Part shown: positions 18,341 through 28,164 of the stretch, piece by piece
How positions within the stretch are numbered: position 1 is the stretch's first letter
How the letters are laid out: each line of letters starts with the position of its first letter
Origin: Pediococcus damnosus
GTDB lineage: Bacteria > Bacillota > Bacilli > Lactobacillales > Lactobacillaceae
Assembly (NCBI RefSeq): GCF_001437255.1
Contig: NZ_JQBD01000009.1
Coordinates: 1 to 49,494 of the forward strand
DNA: 49,494 bases
Direction: 5' to 3'
Position numbers and translations under genes: made by a program
Notes under the pieces: model-generated
What the model was told of the DNA's origin: nothing
Seen by the model: only the letters and a program-made list of their open reading frames with translations
Database searches by the model: none

Positions 18341-19165
18341 TTATTTATTTTTTGCGTTGACATGTAATCCTGAATCCTGATGAGAAGTTGTAACCTTATC
18401 ATCAGGGAAAACCACCATAGTTTCTTGTTGAGTAGTATCCTTAACATCCGGTCTCTCATCAGGTTCAACAGATACTTCCTTTTCATGAGGTTCGATAATT
18501 TCTGCTCCATCCCCACCAGCAGGTCTACTTTCGCTAGTTGGGTCTATGGCAGGCGTAATATCTCCCGCATCTTCCTCATTGCTTGAGTTTACACTTGGAG
18601 CTTTAATCTTGTCAAGGGTTCCTGTATGCAACATTGCTTCTTTCAGGTCGCTAACTTGCACATCTTGGTCTTCCTTTAGAATACTATCCCACTCACTACC
18701 ATTGATCATCTGCAGTTGTGAATCAACTAGTACTTGGACTCTTTGTCGATATAAACGTGCATTCTTTCTTAATTCATTAGTTGCTAAAATTAATTTTTTC
18801 GCTTTTTCGGCCTGCTCATCAATAACAGCCTCAGCGCTAACCTTCGCCTTTTGGACAACCCCATCCGCTTTCTTTTGGGATTCTTCCATGGTTAATTCGG
18901 CTTCACGCTTCGAACTACTTTTAACTTTATCGGCAGCATCTTGAGCTACTAAAATTGATTTGTTAAGTGCTTCTTTCATATCATCAAAATACTCAAGCTT
19001 AGTTTGGGCATTTTCAACTTCTTTTTCTAAAGCCGAAATTTTGTCTAAAGCCTGGCGATATTCAATGGCAACTTGTTGGATGAAGCTATCCACTTCGGTG
19101 GGATTATATCCGCGCATTTTATTCGAAAATTGTTTATTCTGAATATCAACCGGATCTAAAGACAT
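18341..19165 (-). CDS. divIVA: Cell division / polar protein DivIVA
   Basis: Membrane-curvature-sensing coiled-coil scaffold that gathers at septa and poles. 274 aa. The N-terminal lipid-binding domain (about 1-60) shows the family pattern with MRGYNPTEVDSFI. A long coiled coil runs from about 33 to 185 with many Lys/Glu/Ala heptads. The last ~80 residues are an acidic, Pro/Ser/Glu-rich, probably disordered tail. The start ATG follows GGAGGAACTAGT. It closes the dcw cluster, 13 bases after ylmH, the standard Firmicutes position. The C-terminal tail is longer than in Bacillus (164 aa total) and could bind partners or be phosphorylated; that is inference. Confidence 0.95.
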   Translation of the reverse strand: MSLDPVDIQNKQFSNKMRGYNPTEVDSFIQQVAIEYRQALDKISALEKEVENAQTKLEYFDDMKEALNKSILVAQDAADKVKSSSKREAELTMEESQKKADGVVQKAKVSAEAVIDEQAEKAKKLILATNELRKNARLYRQRVQVLVDSQLQMINGSEWDSILKEDQDVQVSDLKEAMLHTGTLDKIKAPSVNSSNEEDAGDITPAIDPTSESRPAGGDGAEIIEPHEKEVSVEPDERPDVKDTTQQETMVVFPDDKVTTSHQDSGLHVNAKNK

Positions 19166-19178
19166 ACTAGTTCCTCCA

Positions 19179-19970
19179 TTATTTTTTCTTTTTACTTCTT
19201 ATAACTGAAAGTAAGACTCGAATTTTACTCTTTTTTGTTTTACCTTCAATACTGTCAAGTCGAATTCGACCATAGCCACGAACCGATAATAAATCATTTG
19301 CAACTAATTCAAAATCAGGACGTTGATGTGGTTTCCAATTTAACGTAACTTTTCGTTCTTCAATAAGCTCTTTGGCATGATTTCGTGAAATATGAAAGCC
19401 TTCTGCAACCACCGCATCTACTCGAACCGATGCAACCGTTGTACTGCCAGATTCCCAATCATTTTCCGGTTTGATGACCTCATCCAATGTTTTCTCAACC
19501 AATCGAACTTTAATATTTCCGATCTTACCAACTTCAGATAGAAAAAAGTCACTCATTTCTGATTTTACAAAGAATTGCCAATCTTCACCATTAGAAATAA
19601 TATCCCCGAATGTATTCCTTTCGACACCCATATTGGCAAGTGTCCCAAGCACATTGCGATGGTGAATCACCGCAAACTTGGTTGGATACTGAATCTCCAA
19701 TAGGGTCACATTGAAGTCCTGTAATTTGGGAACAAAATAATCCGGAAAAATGAGTGATCGACTCATTTCTGCACCCGGATATCCGCCATAACTTTGAACT
19801 TTTATTTCATCCAACCGATTTACTAAAGTGGTCAAAATAAATTGTTCTCTCGGATTAAGAAAATTGGTTAGGATGGACCGATACTGATCGCGAACTTCTT
19901 GGATCCATCCTGCGGCCTCTTCCACAAATGGGGCTTCCTCAGGACGAAAATGTTGCATAATATTGTCCAT
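19179..19970 (-). CDS. ylmH: YlmH-type S4 RNA-binding protein
   Basis: RNA-binding protein of 263 aa. The C-terminal S4 domain (about 185-245) shows HISRNHAKELIEERKVTLN and the loop DLLSVRGYGRIRL typical of S4 folds. The N-terminal two thirds match the YlmH globular domain (PYPGA-like GGYPGAEMSRSLIF, TKFAVIHHRNVLGTLANMGVER). In Bacillus YlmH has been linked to rescue of stalled ribosomal nascent chains. The conserved place between yggT and divIVA supports the call. The start is the ATG at 19970 with GAGGT upstream; a second ATG five codons in is possible. Confidence 0.93.
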   Translation of the reverse strand: MDNIMQHFRPEEAPFVEEAAGWIQEVRDQYRSILTNFLNPREQFILTTLVNRLDEIKVQSYGGYPGAEMSRSLIFPDYFVPKLQDFNVTLLEIQYPTKFAVIHHRNVLGTLANMGVERNTFGDIISNGEDWQFFVKSEMSDFFLSEVGKIGNIKVRLVEKTLDEVIKPENDWESGSTTVASVRVDAVVAEGFHISRNHAKELIEERKVTLNWKPHQRPDFELVANDLLSVRGYGRIRLDSIEGKTKKSKIRVLLSVIRSKKKK

Positions 19971-20041
19971 TTTTACTTACCTCTTGAAAGCATTCAATAC
20001 CTATTAAACATCTTTATCTTTTAGGTAATAAATGTTCAGTC

Positions 20042-20305
20042 CTAAAAGAATCTGCTAAGTGCAACAAGGCCGTATTGAGCCATTTCCAGCACCAATATTG
20101 CCACAACTGGTGAAAAATCCAACCCCAAAAATGTGGGAATAAACTGGAATAACTTTAAATATGGCAAACACATTTTTGCCAGCCATTGCCCTAGTTTTGT
20201 TTGATAGGCTCCTGGGAACCATGACATTAAAACGAAGACAAAAATTAACAGCATATATAACTGAATAAGTTTACTTAGAATCGAAAGTATAAATATAAAG
20301 ATCAA
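20042..20305 (-). CDS. yggT: YggT family membrane protein
   Basis: Integral membrane protein of 87 aa with two hydrophobic hairpin segments (about 3-28 and 55-82) and the family motif FVLMSWFPGAYQT between them, matching YggT/YlmG. Relatives have been linked to membrane organisation or nucleoid distribution but no reaction is known. The start codon is TTG at 20305 with AAGGAG eight bases upstream. It follows sepF by five bases and is followed by ylmH after 71 bases, as in Bacillus (ylmG). Confidence 0.92.
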   Translation of the reverse strand: MIFIFILSILSKLIQLYMLLIFVFVLMSWFPGAYQTKLGQWLAKMCLPYLKLFQFIPTFLGLDFSPVVAILVLEMAQYGLVALSRFF

Positions 20306-20310
20306 ATGTT

Positions 20311-20742
20311 TTACTCCTTATTTAGATCATTGTTGCTTAGATCTCCATTTTGAATGTTTGAATACAGACTACCATTTATTTCAAAACTATTTGGGGTACA
20401 TAAAAATATCTGTGTACCCACCTCTTCGATTGAGCCATCGATGGCAAATAATGTACCCGAAAGAAAATCAACAATTCGTTTCGTTTGATTATCATCAATC
20501 CGTTCAAAATTTAGAATTACGGCTTGCCCCGAAATTAATTGCTTAGCTGCCTCCTTGGCATCACTAAAAATACGCGGTTCAAATAACGCAATTTGACTTT
20601 TAGAACCCGAAATATCGTCCATGGTATTCACCCTATTATCTGTCGTTGTATCCGCATTACTTATAGAATCATGATCCGATGCTGTCTGATCAGTTTCATC
20701 ATCTATGCCGAATAACTTGTTGAATCGATCGCTTAATGCCAT
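20311..20742 (-). CDS. sepF: Cell division protein SepF
   Basis: Z-ring-associated protein that binds the FtsZ C-terminus and the membrane, bundling filaments for septum shape. 143 aa, typical. The N-terminal MALSDRFNKLFG is the amphipathic membrane helix. An acidic Asp/Thr/Ser linker follows. The DUF552 core runs from about 50 to 132 (IALFEPRIFSDAKEAAKQL, VILNFERIDDNQTKRIVDFLSGTLFAI, IFLCTPNSFEI). The ATG has AGGAGGCG upstream. It follows ftsZ after 82 bases. ylmD/ylmE, which stand between ftsZ and sepF in Bacillus, are absent here. Confidence 0.95.
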   Translation of the reverse strand: MALSDRFNKLFGIDDETDQTASDHDSISNADTTTDNRVNTMDDISGSKSQIALFEPRIFSDAKEAAKQLISGQAVILNFERIDDNQTKRIVDFLSGTLFAIDGSIEEVGTQIFLCTPNSFEINGSLYSNIQNGDLSNNDLNKE

Positions 20743-20775
20743 ACAGAACGCCTCCTAATTGACGCTGTATCAAAT

Positions 20776-20808
20776 AACTGGGACAAAACGGTAGTCTTGT
20801 TCCCAGTT
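20776..20808 (-). other. Hairpin between ftsZ and sepF
   Basis: Arms AACTGGGA/TCCCAGTT, extended by a few pairs with one bulge, placed after the ftsZ stop and before sepF. On the minus strand it is followed by TTATTTG, not a clean T run. It may be a leaky terminator, an mRNA processing site or a stability hairpin. Confidence 0.5.
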
Positions 20809-20824
20809 TTAAATTGCTATTTAA

Positions 20825-22117
20825 TTATTTACGACGACGCTTAAAGAATGGTGGTGTATCTACGCCCTTGTCGGAATCATTGTCAGAATCATTAAAAACC
20901 TTGAAATCTTTCTTTTCAATATCTTTAAATTCATCATCGTCTTCAACTGATGTTGGACGAACACCATTTGTATTATTCTGACGTAATTGCCAGTCACCAA
21001 ACGGATCATCTTTTTTTGTTGCTTTTTTCTCTTGTTTTGGTGCCTCACTATTAGCAGATGGTTCACTAAATGATGGTTTTGATGTTACAGACGAATTTGT
21101 GTTTGAAGGTGCATCAAAACTTGTTCTTGCTGTTGCTCGATGAAGAGAATGGTCATTCTTCTTTTTATCAATTCCAGTTGCAATAATCGTAACTCGAACT
21201 TCATCTTTCATATTCTCATCAATAGACGTACCAAAGATGATATTAACATCATCTGTAGCAGCTTTTGCAACAATCTCTGAAGCAGCTTGTGCTTCAAAAA
21301 GTGAAAGATCAGGGCCACCGGTAATATTTAACAGAACTTGTTCTGCACCATCAATTGAAACTTCTAATAATGGTGATGAAATTGCTTTTTTAGTTGCTTC
21401 CTCAGTACGATTTTCACCGTTTGCAGAACCAATTCCCATAAGTGCTGAGCCTTGGTTAGACATCACTGTTTTAACATCAGCAAAATCAAGGTTGACATAG
21501 CCTGGAGAAGTAATTAAATCAGAAATACCTTGAACGCCTTGACGGAGCACATTATCAGCTTCGCCAAATGCTTCCATCATTGGTGTCTTTTTATCGACCA
21601 TTTCTAATAAGCGATTATTAGCAATGATGATTAAAGTATCCACTTGCTCTTTCATCTGTGCAACACCTTCAGCAGCAAAACGAGCTCGCTTAGGTCCTTC
21701 AAAACTAAATGGTCGTGTCACAACACCAACCGTTAAAGCACCTGTTGCTTTAGCTAGCTTAGAAACCAAAGGAGCAGCACCAGTACCTGTACCGCCACCC
21801 ATTCCGGCAGTTACAAACACCATATCTGCGCCTTCAAGTGCAGAAGAAATAGTTTGTTCACTTTCTTGAGCCGCTTTGCTCCCGACTTCAGGAGTTGAAC
21901 CAGCACCCAAACCTTTAGTCAATTTCGGTCCTAATTGAATTTTTGTTTCTGCTTTAGATTGTTTCAAAGCTTGTACATCAGTGTTAGCGACGATAAATTC
22001 AACGCCCTTTACACCTTCAGCAATCATGCGATTAACGGCATTACTACCACCGCCACCAACACCAATTACTTTGATATTTGCACCAGCATTTTGTTTATCA
22101 TCCATTGTAAATTCCAT
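20825..22117 (-). CDS. ftsZ: Cell division GTPase FtsZ
   Basis: Tubulin homologue that polymerises into the Z-ring on GTP. 430 aa. The tubulin signature GGGTGTG lies at 107-113, the N-terminal nucleotide-binding [13 protein letters not shown] near 19-32, and the T7 synergy-loop region [11 protein letters not shown] near 208. A long polar linker (about 325-415, rich in Asn/Ser/Lys/Asp) leads to the C-terminal peptide [11 protein letters not shown], the docking site for FtsA and SepF, with an unusually basic end. The ATG has GGAGG eight bases upstream. ftsA lies 27 bases upstream in the same transcript. Confidence 0.98.
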   Translation of the reverse strand: MEFTMDDKQNAGANIKVIGVGGGGSNAVNRMIAEGVKGVEFIVANTDVQALKQSKAETKIQLGPKLTKGLGAGSTPEVGSKAAQESEQTISSALEGADMVFVTAGMGGGTGTGAAPLVSKLAKATGALTVGVVTRPFSFEGPKRARFAAEGVAQMKEQVDTLIIIANNRLLEMVDKKTPMMEAFGEADNVLRQGVQGISDLITSPGYVNLDFADVKTVMSNQGSALMGIGSANGENRTEEATKKAISSPLLEVSIDGAEQVLLNITGGPDLSLFEAQAASEIVAKAATDDVNIIFGTSIDENMKDEVRVTIIATGIDKKKNDHSLHRATARTSFDAPSNTNSSVTSKPSFSEPSANSEAPKQEKKATKKDDPFGDWQLRQNNTNGVRPTSVEDDDEFKDIEKKDFKVFNDSDNDSDKGVDTPPFFKRRRK

Positions 22118-22144
22118 CCCTTTTTCCTCCAGTATTTTTAAAAG

Positions 22145-23494
22145 TTAATCAAAGAATTCGCTGAACCAGCGTTTTATACTAGCAACCATTCCACTAAAAG
22201 AAAATGATGATTCTTTTTGAGGTTTGGTTTTTTTAGCTCGTCTAGGAGTCGTTTGTGTATTGGGTTCTGTCTCTGTTTCTTCATCAGTATCCGTTGAATC
22301 ATCAAATGTCTGCTGTTCAGGAACAGATTTTGTACCCGCGACCATTGCACTTTTTGCTAAGAAATCAACCTCACTCAACGAAGCTTCATAATTTAGTAAA
22401 GCAAACGCTTGTGCGAAGGCTGGATGTCTCAAGCCCATTGGTTCAGGAACATATATCTTCACATTCGTGTTAAAGATATCAGCTGCTAAGCTCTGGATTC
22501 CAGGAATGGCAGCTGCACCACCGGTAATGACAACTCCACCCGGCATATTCAAGGCATCAATGTTCTCAAGATGATTATAAGCGTTGTTTAAGATTTGTTC
22601 TAGTCTAGCCTCGATAATCTCGGCTAAATATTTCTCTGTAACCTGACTAGGTGCTGACTGTCCCACAACTTCCACAGGAAAGGCATCATCACTGGCTCCT
22701 TCAGCAAACGCGTAACCATACTCACGCTTTAACTTTTCAGCATTACTTAATGATGTATTTAAAACAACTGAAATATCTTTTGTAACAAACTGACCGCCTT
22801 CTTGATCAACGTATGTATACTTCAAATGATGATCATGAATGATTGACGTTGTTGTTTGTCCAGCCCCCATGTCAATTAAGATCGTTCCAAAATCCTGCTC
22901 ACCATCGTTTAAGACAGTTCTTCCTAAAGCTAATGGATTTAAAACAAGGTCTGTTAAGTGTAATCCGGCCTGCTGAATTGCCCGTTTTGTATTATGAATA
23001 ATAGTCTTGGGTCCTGTTAAAACGGTTCCGTTCATCTCTAAACGAACACCAACCATTCCACGAGGATCTTTAATGCCATCAAAGCCATCAACCACAAATT
23101 CATCGGGTAATACATCAATCACTTCTTGTTCTGGAGGTAAACTGTGCACAGAAGCCGCGTTCGCCACATTAACCACATCTTCATTCGTGATTTCTCTGGA
23201 CGTCTCTGCAATCGCAATCATACCACGACAAGGCTCAATTTTTAATAAATTTGCTGGAATTCCAGCTACTACTTCGTGAATCTTTAAATTTGCTTTATTT
23301 TCTGCAACTGATATTGCTCTCTTGATAGCTGCTGACGCCTTGTCAATATCGACAATCACGCCACGGTTCATTCCATCAGAGCGTTCGCTTCCCACTCCAA
23401 TAACACTCATTTGCCCATTTACGTATTCAGCAACAATGACTTTTATTGAGGTGGTTCCTATATCAAGTCCAACATAAATCCCTGAATTATCCAT
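22145..23494 (-). CDS. ftsA: Cell division protein FtsA
   Basis: Actin-like ATPase that anchors FtsZ filaments to the membrane. 449 aa. Phosphate-binding loops are visible as VGLDIGTTSIKV at the N terminus, ILIDMGAGQTTTSI near 206 and VVITGGAAAIPGI near 322. An extended linker of about 60 residues, rich in Thr/Glu/Asp and then Lys, precedes the C-terminal amphipathic helix FSGMVASIKRWFSEFFD that binds the membrane. The ATG has AGGAGG upstream. An internal promoter appears to lie before it (23535-23564), which would let ftsA-ftsZ be expressed above the rest of the cluster. Confidence 0.97.
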   Translation of the reverse strand: MDNSGIYVGLDIGTTSIKVIVAEYVNGQMSVIGVGSERSDGMNRGVIVDIDKASAAIKRAISVAENKANLKIHEVVAGIPANLLKIEPCRGMIAIAETSREITNEDVVNVANAASVHSLPPEQEVIDVLPDEFVVDGFDGIKDPRGMVGVRLEMNGTVLTGPKTIIHNTKRAIQQAGLHLTDLVLNPLALGRTVLNDGEQDFGTILIDMGAGQTTTSIIHDHHLKYTYVDQEGGQFVTKDISVVLNTSLSNAEKLKREYGYAFAEGASDDAFPVEVVGQSAPSQVTEKYLAEIIEARLEQILNNAYNHLENIDALNMPGGVVITGGAAAIPGIQSLAADIFNTNVKIYVPEPMGLRHPAFAQAFALLNYEASLSEVDFLAKSAMVAGTKSVPEQQTFDDSTDTDEETETEPNTQTTPRRAKKTKPQKESSFSFSGMVASIKRWFSEFFD

Positions 23495-23534
23495 AATAAA
23501 GGAACCTCCTAAACATACCTATTTTAGACTTTTG

Positions 23535-23564
23535 TATATACTCTCAAGTTTACCATAACTTCAA
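23535..23564 (-). promoter_or_regulatory. Putative internal promoter before ftsA
   Basis: Minus-strand TTGAAG (23559-23564), 18-base spacer and TATATA (23535-23540), in the 152-base AT-rich gap between ftsQ and ftsA, the largest gap inside the dcw cluster apart from the T-box. Confidence 0.5.
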
Positions 23565-23646
23565 TGCATTTAAATAGTGTATCCTTTTAAAAAAATGAGA
23601 AAATAAGCTAAAAAGTGACTTAAATTCAATTATTTATTCATTTTTC

Positions 23647-24660
23647 TCAATTTGTTGCTTGTACCGTACTCGTCGAACTGCTGGAAGTATTTCCAGAACT
23701 AGAACTATTTGATGTTTCATAACCACTATTGGACGAGCTAGAACCGCTCGTTGAAGAACTTCCATTTACGGTTGAAACAGAATTTTTACTTGTGCTACTG
23801 TTATTGTAAGAATTTTTAACTGTTTCATCTGATTTATTCTTAAATGGATAAGAATAAGCGCCTACCTCTAAATCAATAACTCCACTTTGTTTCATGTCCG
23901 CTGCCATTTGAGGATAATACTTCATTTTAGCTGCAAAGGTGGGTAAGATTGCATAAACTTCATTTCCATCATTCATATATAAATGAAGTCGGTTGGGATT
24001 ATCCTTACTCGGCGCATAATCGATTTCTGAAATTCCACTGCGGACAACCGGTGGTAACTGTTTAAATTGCGTTAATAAGGCATTTAGGACACTCGTTTTG
24101 TGAAAATTCTTAAAAACTGGATAATCACCAGACGGTTGCGTTGTTGACTTCTTTATAACTTTGCCGTTATCCAAAATTGTGTAGTACTTCTGATTTCTAA
24201 ACACCAATCCGGCCACCATGTTTTCTTTAACCGTAATTTTTAAAGTGTTAAAACCATGACGGTGGACCTGATAACTTAATAATTTAGGCTGTTTTTTGTA
24301 CACTTGTTTAGATTTATCACGATTACCCATTAAATATGGAAAAATCCAATCGTTTTTATGAATATTTCCAATTTCTTTTATCTGCGCAGTTGAAAAATGT
24401 GTATTTCCAGACACCTTAATTGTCTCTACCTTGCTTAATGGAGAAACTAAATAGCCACCGACAATTAAGACAATCAGCGTTCCCCCAAAAACAAAAATTC
24501 GTTTCTTACGTGAATTTAAGAATTTAAAGGAATGGTGTTGAGCCTTTTCAGTCTTTTTTTGGTTTTGATTTCCAGAATTTTTTTGAACACGTTGGGCCTT
24601 CTCCCATGGTGTTAACTTACGTTCGGTTTGAGGAGTTTTCGTTTTCTTTTTTCCAAACAC
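23647..24660 (-). CDS. ftsQ: Cell division protein FtsQ/DivIB
   Basis: Bitopic septal protein of about 337 aa that bridges FtsL/FtsB-type partners and the septal synthase. A basic cytosolic N terminus of about 53 residues precedes one membrane helix (IFVFGGTLIVLIVGGYL), then an extracytoplasmic POTRA domain (VETIKVSGNTHFSTAQIKEI) and the beta domain. The last ~55 residues are almost only Ser/Thr/Asn/Gly, a low-complexity wall-facing tail. The GTG at 24660, six bases after GAGGTG, is preferred over a GTG three codons upstream. It follows murG by a short gap. Confidence 0.92.
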   Translation of the reverse strand: MFGKKKTKTPQTERKLTPWEKAQRVQKNSGNQNQKKTEKAQHHSFKFLNSRKKRIFVFGGTLIVLIVGGYLVSPLSKVETIKVSGNTHFSTAQIKEIGNIHKNDWIFPYLMGNRDKSKQVYKKQPKLLSYQVHRHGFNTLKITVKENMVAGLVFRNQKYYTILDNGKVIKKSTTQPSGDYPVFKNFHKTSVLNALLTQFKQLPPVVRSGISEIDYAPSKDNPNRLHLYMNDGNEVYAILPTFAAKMKYYPQMAADMKQSGVIDLEVGAYSYPFKNKSDETVKNSYNNSSTSKNSVSTVNGSSSTSGSSSSNSGYETSNSSSSGNTSSSSTSTVQATN

Positions 24661-24677
24661 GATTGCCACCTCATTTT

Positions 24678-25772
24678 CTACTTTTTAATCACAGATTCGA
24701 GCACATTCAGAAGATCATCTGCTGCATGTGGCCGTCCCATTTTCTTAGCAGCAGTACCCATTTTAATTCTAAGATTTTCATCAGTCATCAAAGCATCTGC
24801 AGCTTTCAATAAACTTTCACCGTTCAATTTTGACTCTGGTAACAGTTCTGCCGCGCCATTCTTAACCAAACTATTGGCATTTTTTGTTTGATGATCATTT
24901 GTCACATATGGGCTTGGCACCAGGATTGAAGGAATCCCCAGAGCTGTAATTTCTGCCAAACTTGTTGCACCTGCACGCCCCAGGATTGCCTCTAAGTCTG
25001 GTAAAAGTTGAGGCATTTCTGCAATATAAGAGCGTACGACACAATTTTTGCCGAGTGCGTTAGGATCAATCTGTGCCATGATTTTTTTATAGTGGACACT
25101 TCCTGTTACAAATAAAACTTGATAATTTCTTTGCTTAAGTTGTGGTAAAGCTTCAACCGTGGCTGAATTAATTTTTTCTGCACCACGACTTCCACCAAAA
25201 ATTAATAACGTTGGTACATCACTTTGCAATCCATATTCTGTAAGGGCGTCATTAGGCTTTATACGGGAAACTTGGGTTGCCCTTGGATTACCTGTAAAAA
25301 CAACTTTTTTAGCCGGAAAATCTTTTCGCGCATCCTCAAATGAAATCCCAATTTTTGTCACAAAATGGCTTAAAAATTTATTAGTAACACCCACGACACT
25401 ATTTTGTTCGTGAATAACGGTTGGAATATGCTGGAGGCTAGCTGCAAACACCACTGCACCACTTACATAACCACCCGTTCCCACAACAACATCCGGATGA
25501 AATTCTTTGATCATTTTATGAGCATCACCAACACTTTTTAAAAAAAGGCCAATGGTTTTGACATTTTCTAAAGAAAGCGACCGTTTAAATCCTTGAATCT
25601 TAATTGTCTTAAACGGAATGTTTTGTTCAGGGACAATCCGGCTTTCCAGCCCTTTTTCCGTTCCAACATACAAGATTTCCGAATCAGGCTCACGTTTTCT
25701 TAAAGCTTCAATGAGTGCTAAAGCTGGATAAATATGGCCACCTGTACCGCCACCTGAAATCATTAAACGCAT
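24678..25772 (-). CDS. murG: UDP-GlcNAc:lipid I N-acetylglucosaminyltransferase
   Basis: Peripheral membrane GT-B enzyme that converts lipid I to lipid II. 364 aa. The N-terminal glycine-rich loop [15 protein letters not shown] near 6-20 and a second G loop [17 protein letters not shown] region near 265-280 with GRAGATS are typical, as is [14 protein letters not shown] near 118. The start ATG is preceded by an AGAGGAATTAGG ribosome binding site lying in the end of murD; the two genes are two bases apart. Confidence 0.98.
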   Translation of the reverse strand: MRLMISGGGTGGHIYPALALIEALRKREPDSEILYVGTEKGLESRIVPEQNIPFKTIKIQGFKRSLSLENVKTIGLFLKSVGDAHKMIKEFHPDVVVGTGGYVSGAVVFAASLQHIPTVIHEQNSVVGVTNKFLSHFVTKIGISFEDARKDFPAKKVVFTGNPRATQVSRIKPNDALTEYGLQSDVPTLLIFGGSRGAEKINSATVEALPQLKQRNYQVLFVTGSVHYKKIMAQIDPNALGKNCVVRSYIAEMPQLLPDLEAILGRAGATSLAEITALGIPSILVPSPYVTNDHQTKNANSLVKNGAAELLPESKLNGESLLKAADALMTDENLRIKMGTAAKKMGRPHAADDLLNVLESVIKK

Positions 25773-25774
25773 GC

Positions 25775-27151
25775 CTAATTCCTCTTTTCGTTTTGAAGAT
25801 CGTTAACAGCAGTAATAAATTCATCGCCGCGAATTTCGAAATTCTTGTATTGATCCCAGCTTGCATTGGCCGGAGATAGTAACACAATGTCATTTGGCTC
25901 ACTTAACTGATAAGCAAGCGGTACTGTGTCGGCAACTTTATCCGCAAATTTAATTACTGGAACACCCGCTTTTTTGGCTGCATCTGCCAATAAATGACTG
26001 GTTTCACCAATAAGGACAATCGCTTTTACATGATTTTTAAAATCTGGCACTAATTTTTCAAATGTGTAACCTCTGTCTAATCCACCAGCAATCAAAACGA
26101 TTGGTTGCTTAAAAGATCGTAAAGCTACTTGAGTTGCTTCAATATCTGTTGCTTTTGAATCATTATAAAAAATTCTCTTTTTAAAGGTCGTAACATATTG
26201 TACACGATGTTTAACACCTGAGAAAGTTTTCAGCACGTCGACAATTGCTTCGGTAGAACAGCCACTTAGCTTGGCAACTGCGATGGCCGCTAAAGCATTT
26301 TCAATATTTTGTACACCTGGTACTTTGATATCGTCAGCAGCCATAATTTTTTCATTACGGAAGTAAAGAAACTCACCGCGTTGATAGGCACCATTTTCAC
26401 TCAAATCTTTTCGTGAAAATGGTACAACTTGTGCCTTCGTTTGTTGACTTAATTGTTGCCATTCAGGATTATCCCAATTAATGACAAAATAGTCCTCTGC
26501 CGTTTGATTTTTAGTAATATGCATTTTATCGCGAACATAGTTGGCTCGAGTACCATGCCAATCTAAATGGTTAGAAAAAATATTTGTAATTACGGCAATA
26601 TGAGGCTTTAGGGTGGTGACACTTGCCAACATAAAACTAGATAACTCAGTTACCATTGTGTCTTCTTTATGAAGTTTTTGAACAACTGTCGTAGCTGGAA
26701 TGCCAATGTTGCCGGCCAGATAAGCATGTCCTGCTTTGCGATCTCGATCCAACATCAATTGAATCAAGGTTGTGGTTGTGGTTTTTCCATTACTGCCAGT
26801 AATTCCAATCATTTCACCATCCAAGACCTGATAAGCTAATTCTGGTTCTGAAATAATTGGAATATTCTTTTCGAGTGCGCCCTTCACAATTGGATTAGAA
26901 TAAGGAATTCCAGGATTTTTTACAATTAATTCAAAGCCTTCATCTAAGAGTGTCAATGGATGACCACCCGTAACAACTTTGATACCATTTTCTAATAATT
27001 CCTGGGCATCTGGATTCTCATCAAATGGTTTCGCGTCATTAACTGTTACCAGTGCCCCTAACTTTTGTAACAATTTTGCGGCGCTTACACCACTTTTTGC
27101 TAAACCAAGTACTAATACCTTTTTATCCTGATAATCCTTAATATCCTTCAT
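25775..27151 (-). CDS. murD: UDP-N-acetylmuramoyl-L-alanine:D-glutamate ligase
   Basis: Cytosolic Mur ligase adding D-Glu to UDP-MurNAc-L-Ala with ATP. 458 aa. The ATP loop [10 protein letters not shown] lies at 116-125, the central domain [14 protein letters not shown] near 190, and the C-terminal domain has [11 protein letters not shown] and [19 protein letters not shown]-type ends. The ATG at 27151 follows AAAGGAAA at six bases; the longest frame adds 27 residues without a ribosome binding site and was rejected. It lies 26 bases after mraY and two bases before murG. Confidence 0.98.
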   Translation of the reverse strand: MKDIKDYQDKKVLVLGLAKSGVSAAKLLQKLGALVTVNDAKPFDENPDAQELLENGIKVVTGGHPLTLLDEGFELIVKNPGIPYSNPIVKGALEKNIPIISEPELAYQVLDGEMIGITGSNGKTTTTTLIQLMLDRDRKAGHAYLAGNIGIPATTVVQKLHKEDTMVTELSSFMLASVTTLKPHIAVITNIFSNHLDWHGTRANYVRDKMHITKNQTAEDYFVINWDNPEWQQLSQQTKAQVVPFSRKDLSENGAYQRGEFLYFRNEKIMAADDIKVPGVQNIENALAAIAVAKLSGCSTEAIVDVLKTFSGVKHRVQYVTTFKKRIFYNDSKATDIEATQVALRSFKQPIVLIAGGLDRGYTFEKLVPDFKNHVKAIVLIGETSHLLADAAKKAGVPVIKFADKVADTVPLAYQLSEPNDIVLLSPANASWDQYKNFEIRGDEFITAVNDLQNEKRN

Positions 27152-27177
27152 GATTTTTCCTTTCACCTTAAATTTAA

Positions 27178-28146
27178 TTAACCTAAAATACCAATCAAAG
27201 CAATTACTGCTCCGATTAAGCCAACAATCCAAAACACAATATCAACTTTCCATTCACTCCATCCCAACATTTCAAAATGGTGATGAATTGGACTCATTTT
27301 AAAGATTCGATGACCAGTTAGTTTAAATGATAAAACTTGCAAAATAACACTCGCAGTTTCACAGACAAACACAATTCCAATTAACAATAATGCGATCTCA
27401 TGATGCACTAAAATTGAAACAGCAGCTAGTGCACCACCCAAAGCCAAGGAACCCATGTCACCCATAAAAATTTTAGCAGGCTTATGGTTAAAAATAAAGA
27501 ATCCAACTAAAGCTCCAATAATTGCTAAGCAAAAGATCAAAACATCAAATTGGTGCTGAACGCCAGCAATGATGGCATACGCACCGAATGCAATGATTGC
27601 CAATCCACTTACCAAACCATCTAATCCGTCAGACAAATTAACGGCATTGGAAAAACCAACTAACCAAAAAGCTACAAAAACAACGAACCAAGCACCCATG
27701 TGCCAAGAACCGAAGAACGGCACATTTAATGATTGAGAGAATCCCTCATTGTGATAAACAAAAAAGAAAATAACTGCTCCGACAACTTGTCCAAGAAATT
27801 TTTGCCAAGCTTTCAATCCTTCATTCTGCTTTTTCATGAGCTTAATGCTATCATCCCAAAAGCCCAGCAGCCCATACATGATTAGAATAAAAACTAGAAT
27901 TAAGCCGGTCGCATTCATCTGATGAGTAATTAAATCAAATAAAAGGCTGCTTAAACTAATTGCAATGATAAAAATCAAGCCACCCATCGTTGGTGTACCC
28001 GATTTTTTTTCATGCCATTTTGGACCCTCTTCACGAATCATTTGCCCTTCATTACGATTCCGAAAATAACTAATAAATGACGGCATGGCAACTACAGTAA
28101 TTAAAAAACTGACAACTGGCGTTCCAATCTGCGCTATCCAATTCAT
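27178..28146 (-). CDS. mraY: Phospho-N-acetylmuramoyl-pentapeptide transferase
   Basis: Transfers phospho-MurNAc-pentapeptide to undecaprenyl phosphate to make lipid I. Polytopic membrane enzyme of 322 aa with about ten membrane helices. Conserved loops are visible: [12 protein letters not shown], the catalytic DGLDGL in [26 protein letters not shown] and the His-rich [13 protein letters not shown]. The ATG at 28146 has GGAG six bases upstream; the ATG four codons earlier is the one that overlaps that ribosome binding site. Confidence 0.98.
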   Translation of the reverse strand: MNWIAQIGTPVVSFLITVVAMPSFISYFRNRNEGQMIREEGPKWHEKKSGTPTMGGLIFIIAISLSSLLFDLITHQMNATGLILVFILIMYGLLGFWDDSIKLMKKQNEGLKAWQKFLGQVVGAVIFFFVYHNEGFSQSLNVPFFGSWHMGAWFVVFVAFWLVGFSNAVNLSDGLDGLVSGLAIIAFGAYAIIAGVQHQFDVLIFCLAIIGALVGFFIFNHKPAKIFMGDMGSLALGGALAAVSILVHHEIALLLIGIVFVCETASVILQVLSFKLTGHRIFKMSPIHHHFEMLGWSEWKVDIVFWIVGLIGAVIALIGILG

Positions 28147-28164
28147 AATAAACTCCATTCTTTT

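Noticed and set aside
18280-18516. 78-codon minus-strand frame over the T-box and divIVA end.
   Set aside because: Overlaps divIVA in another frame and the T-box leader; no ribosome binding site or family resemblance.
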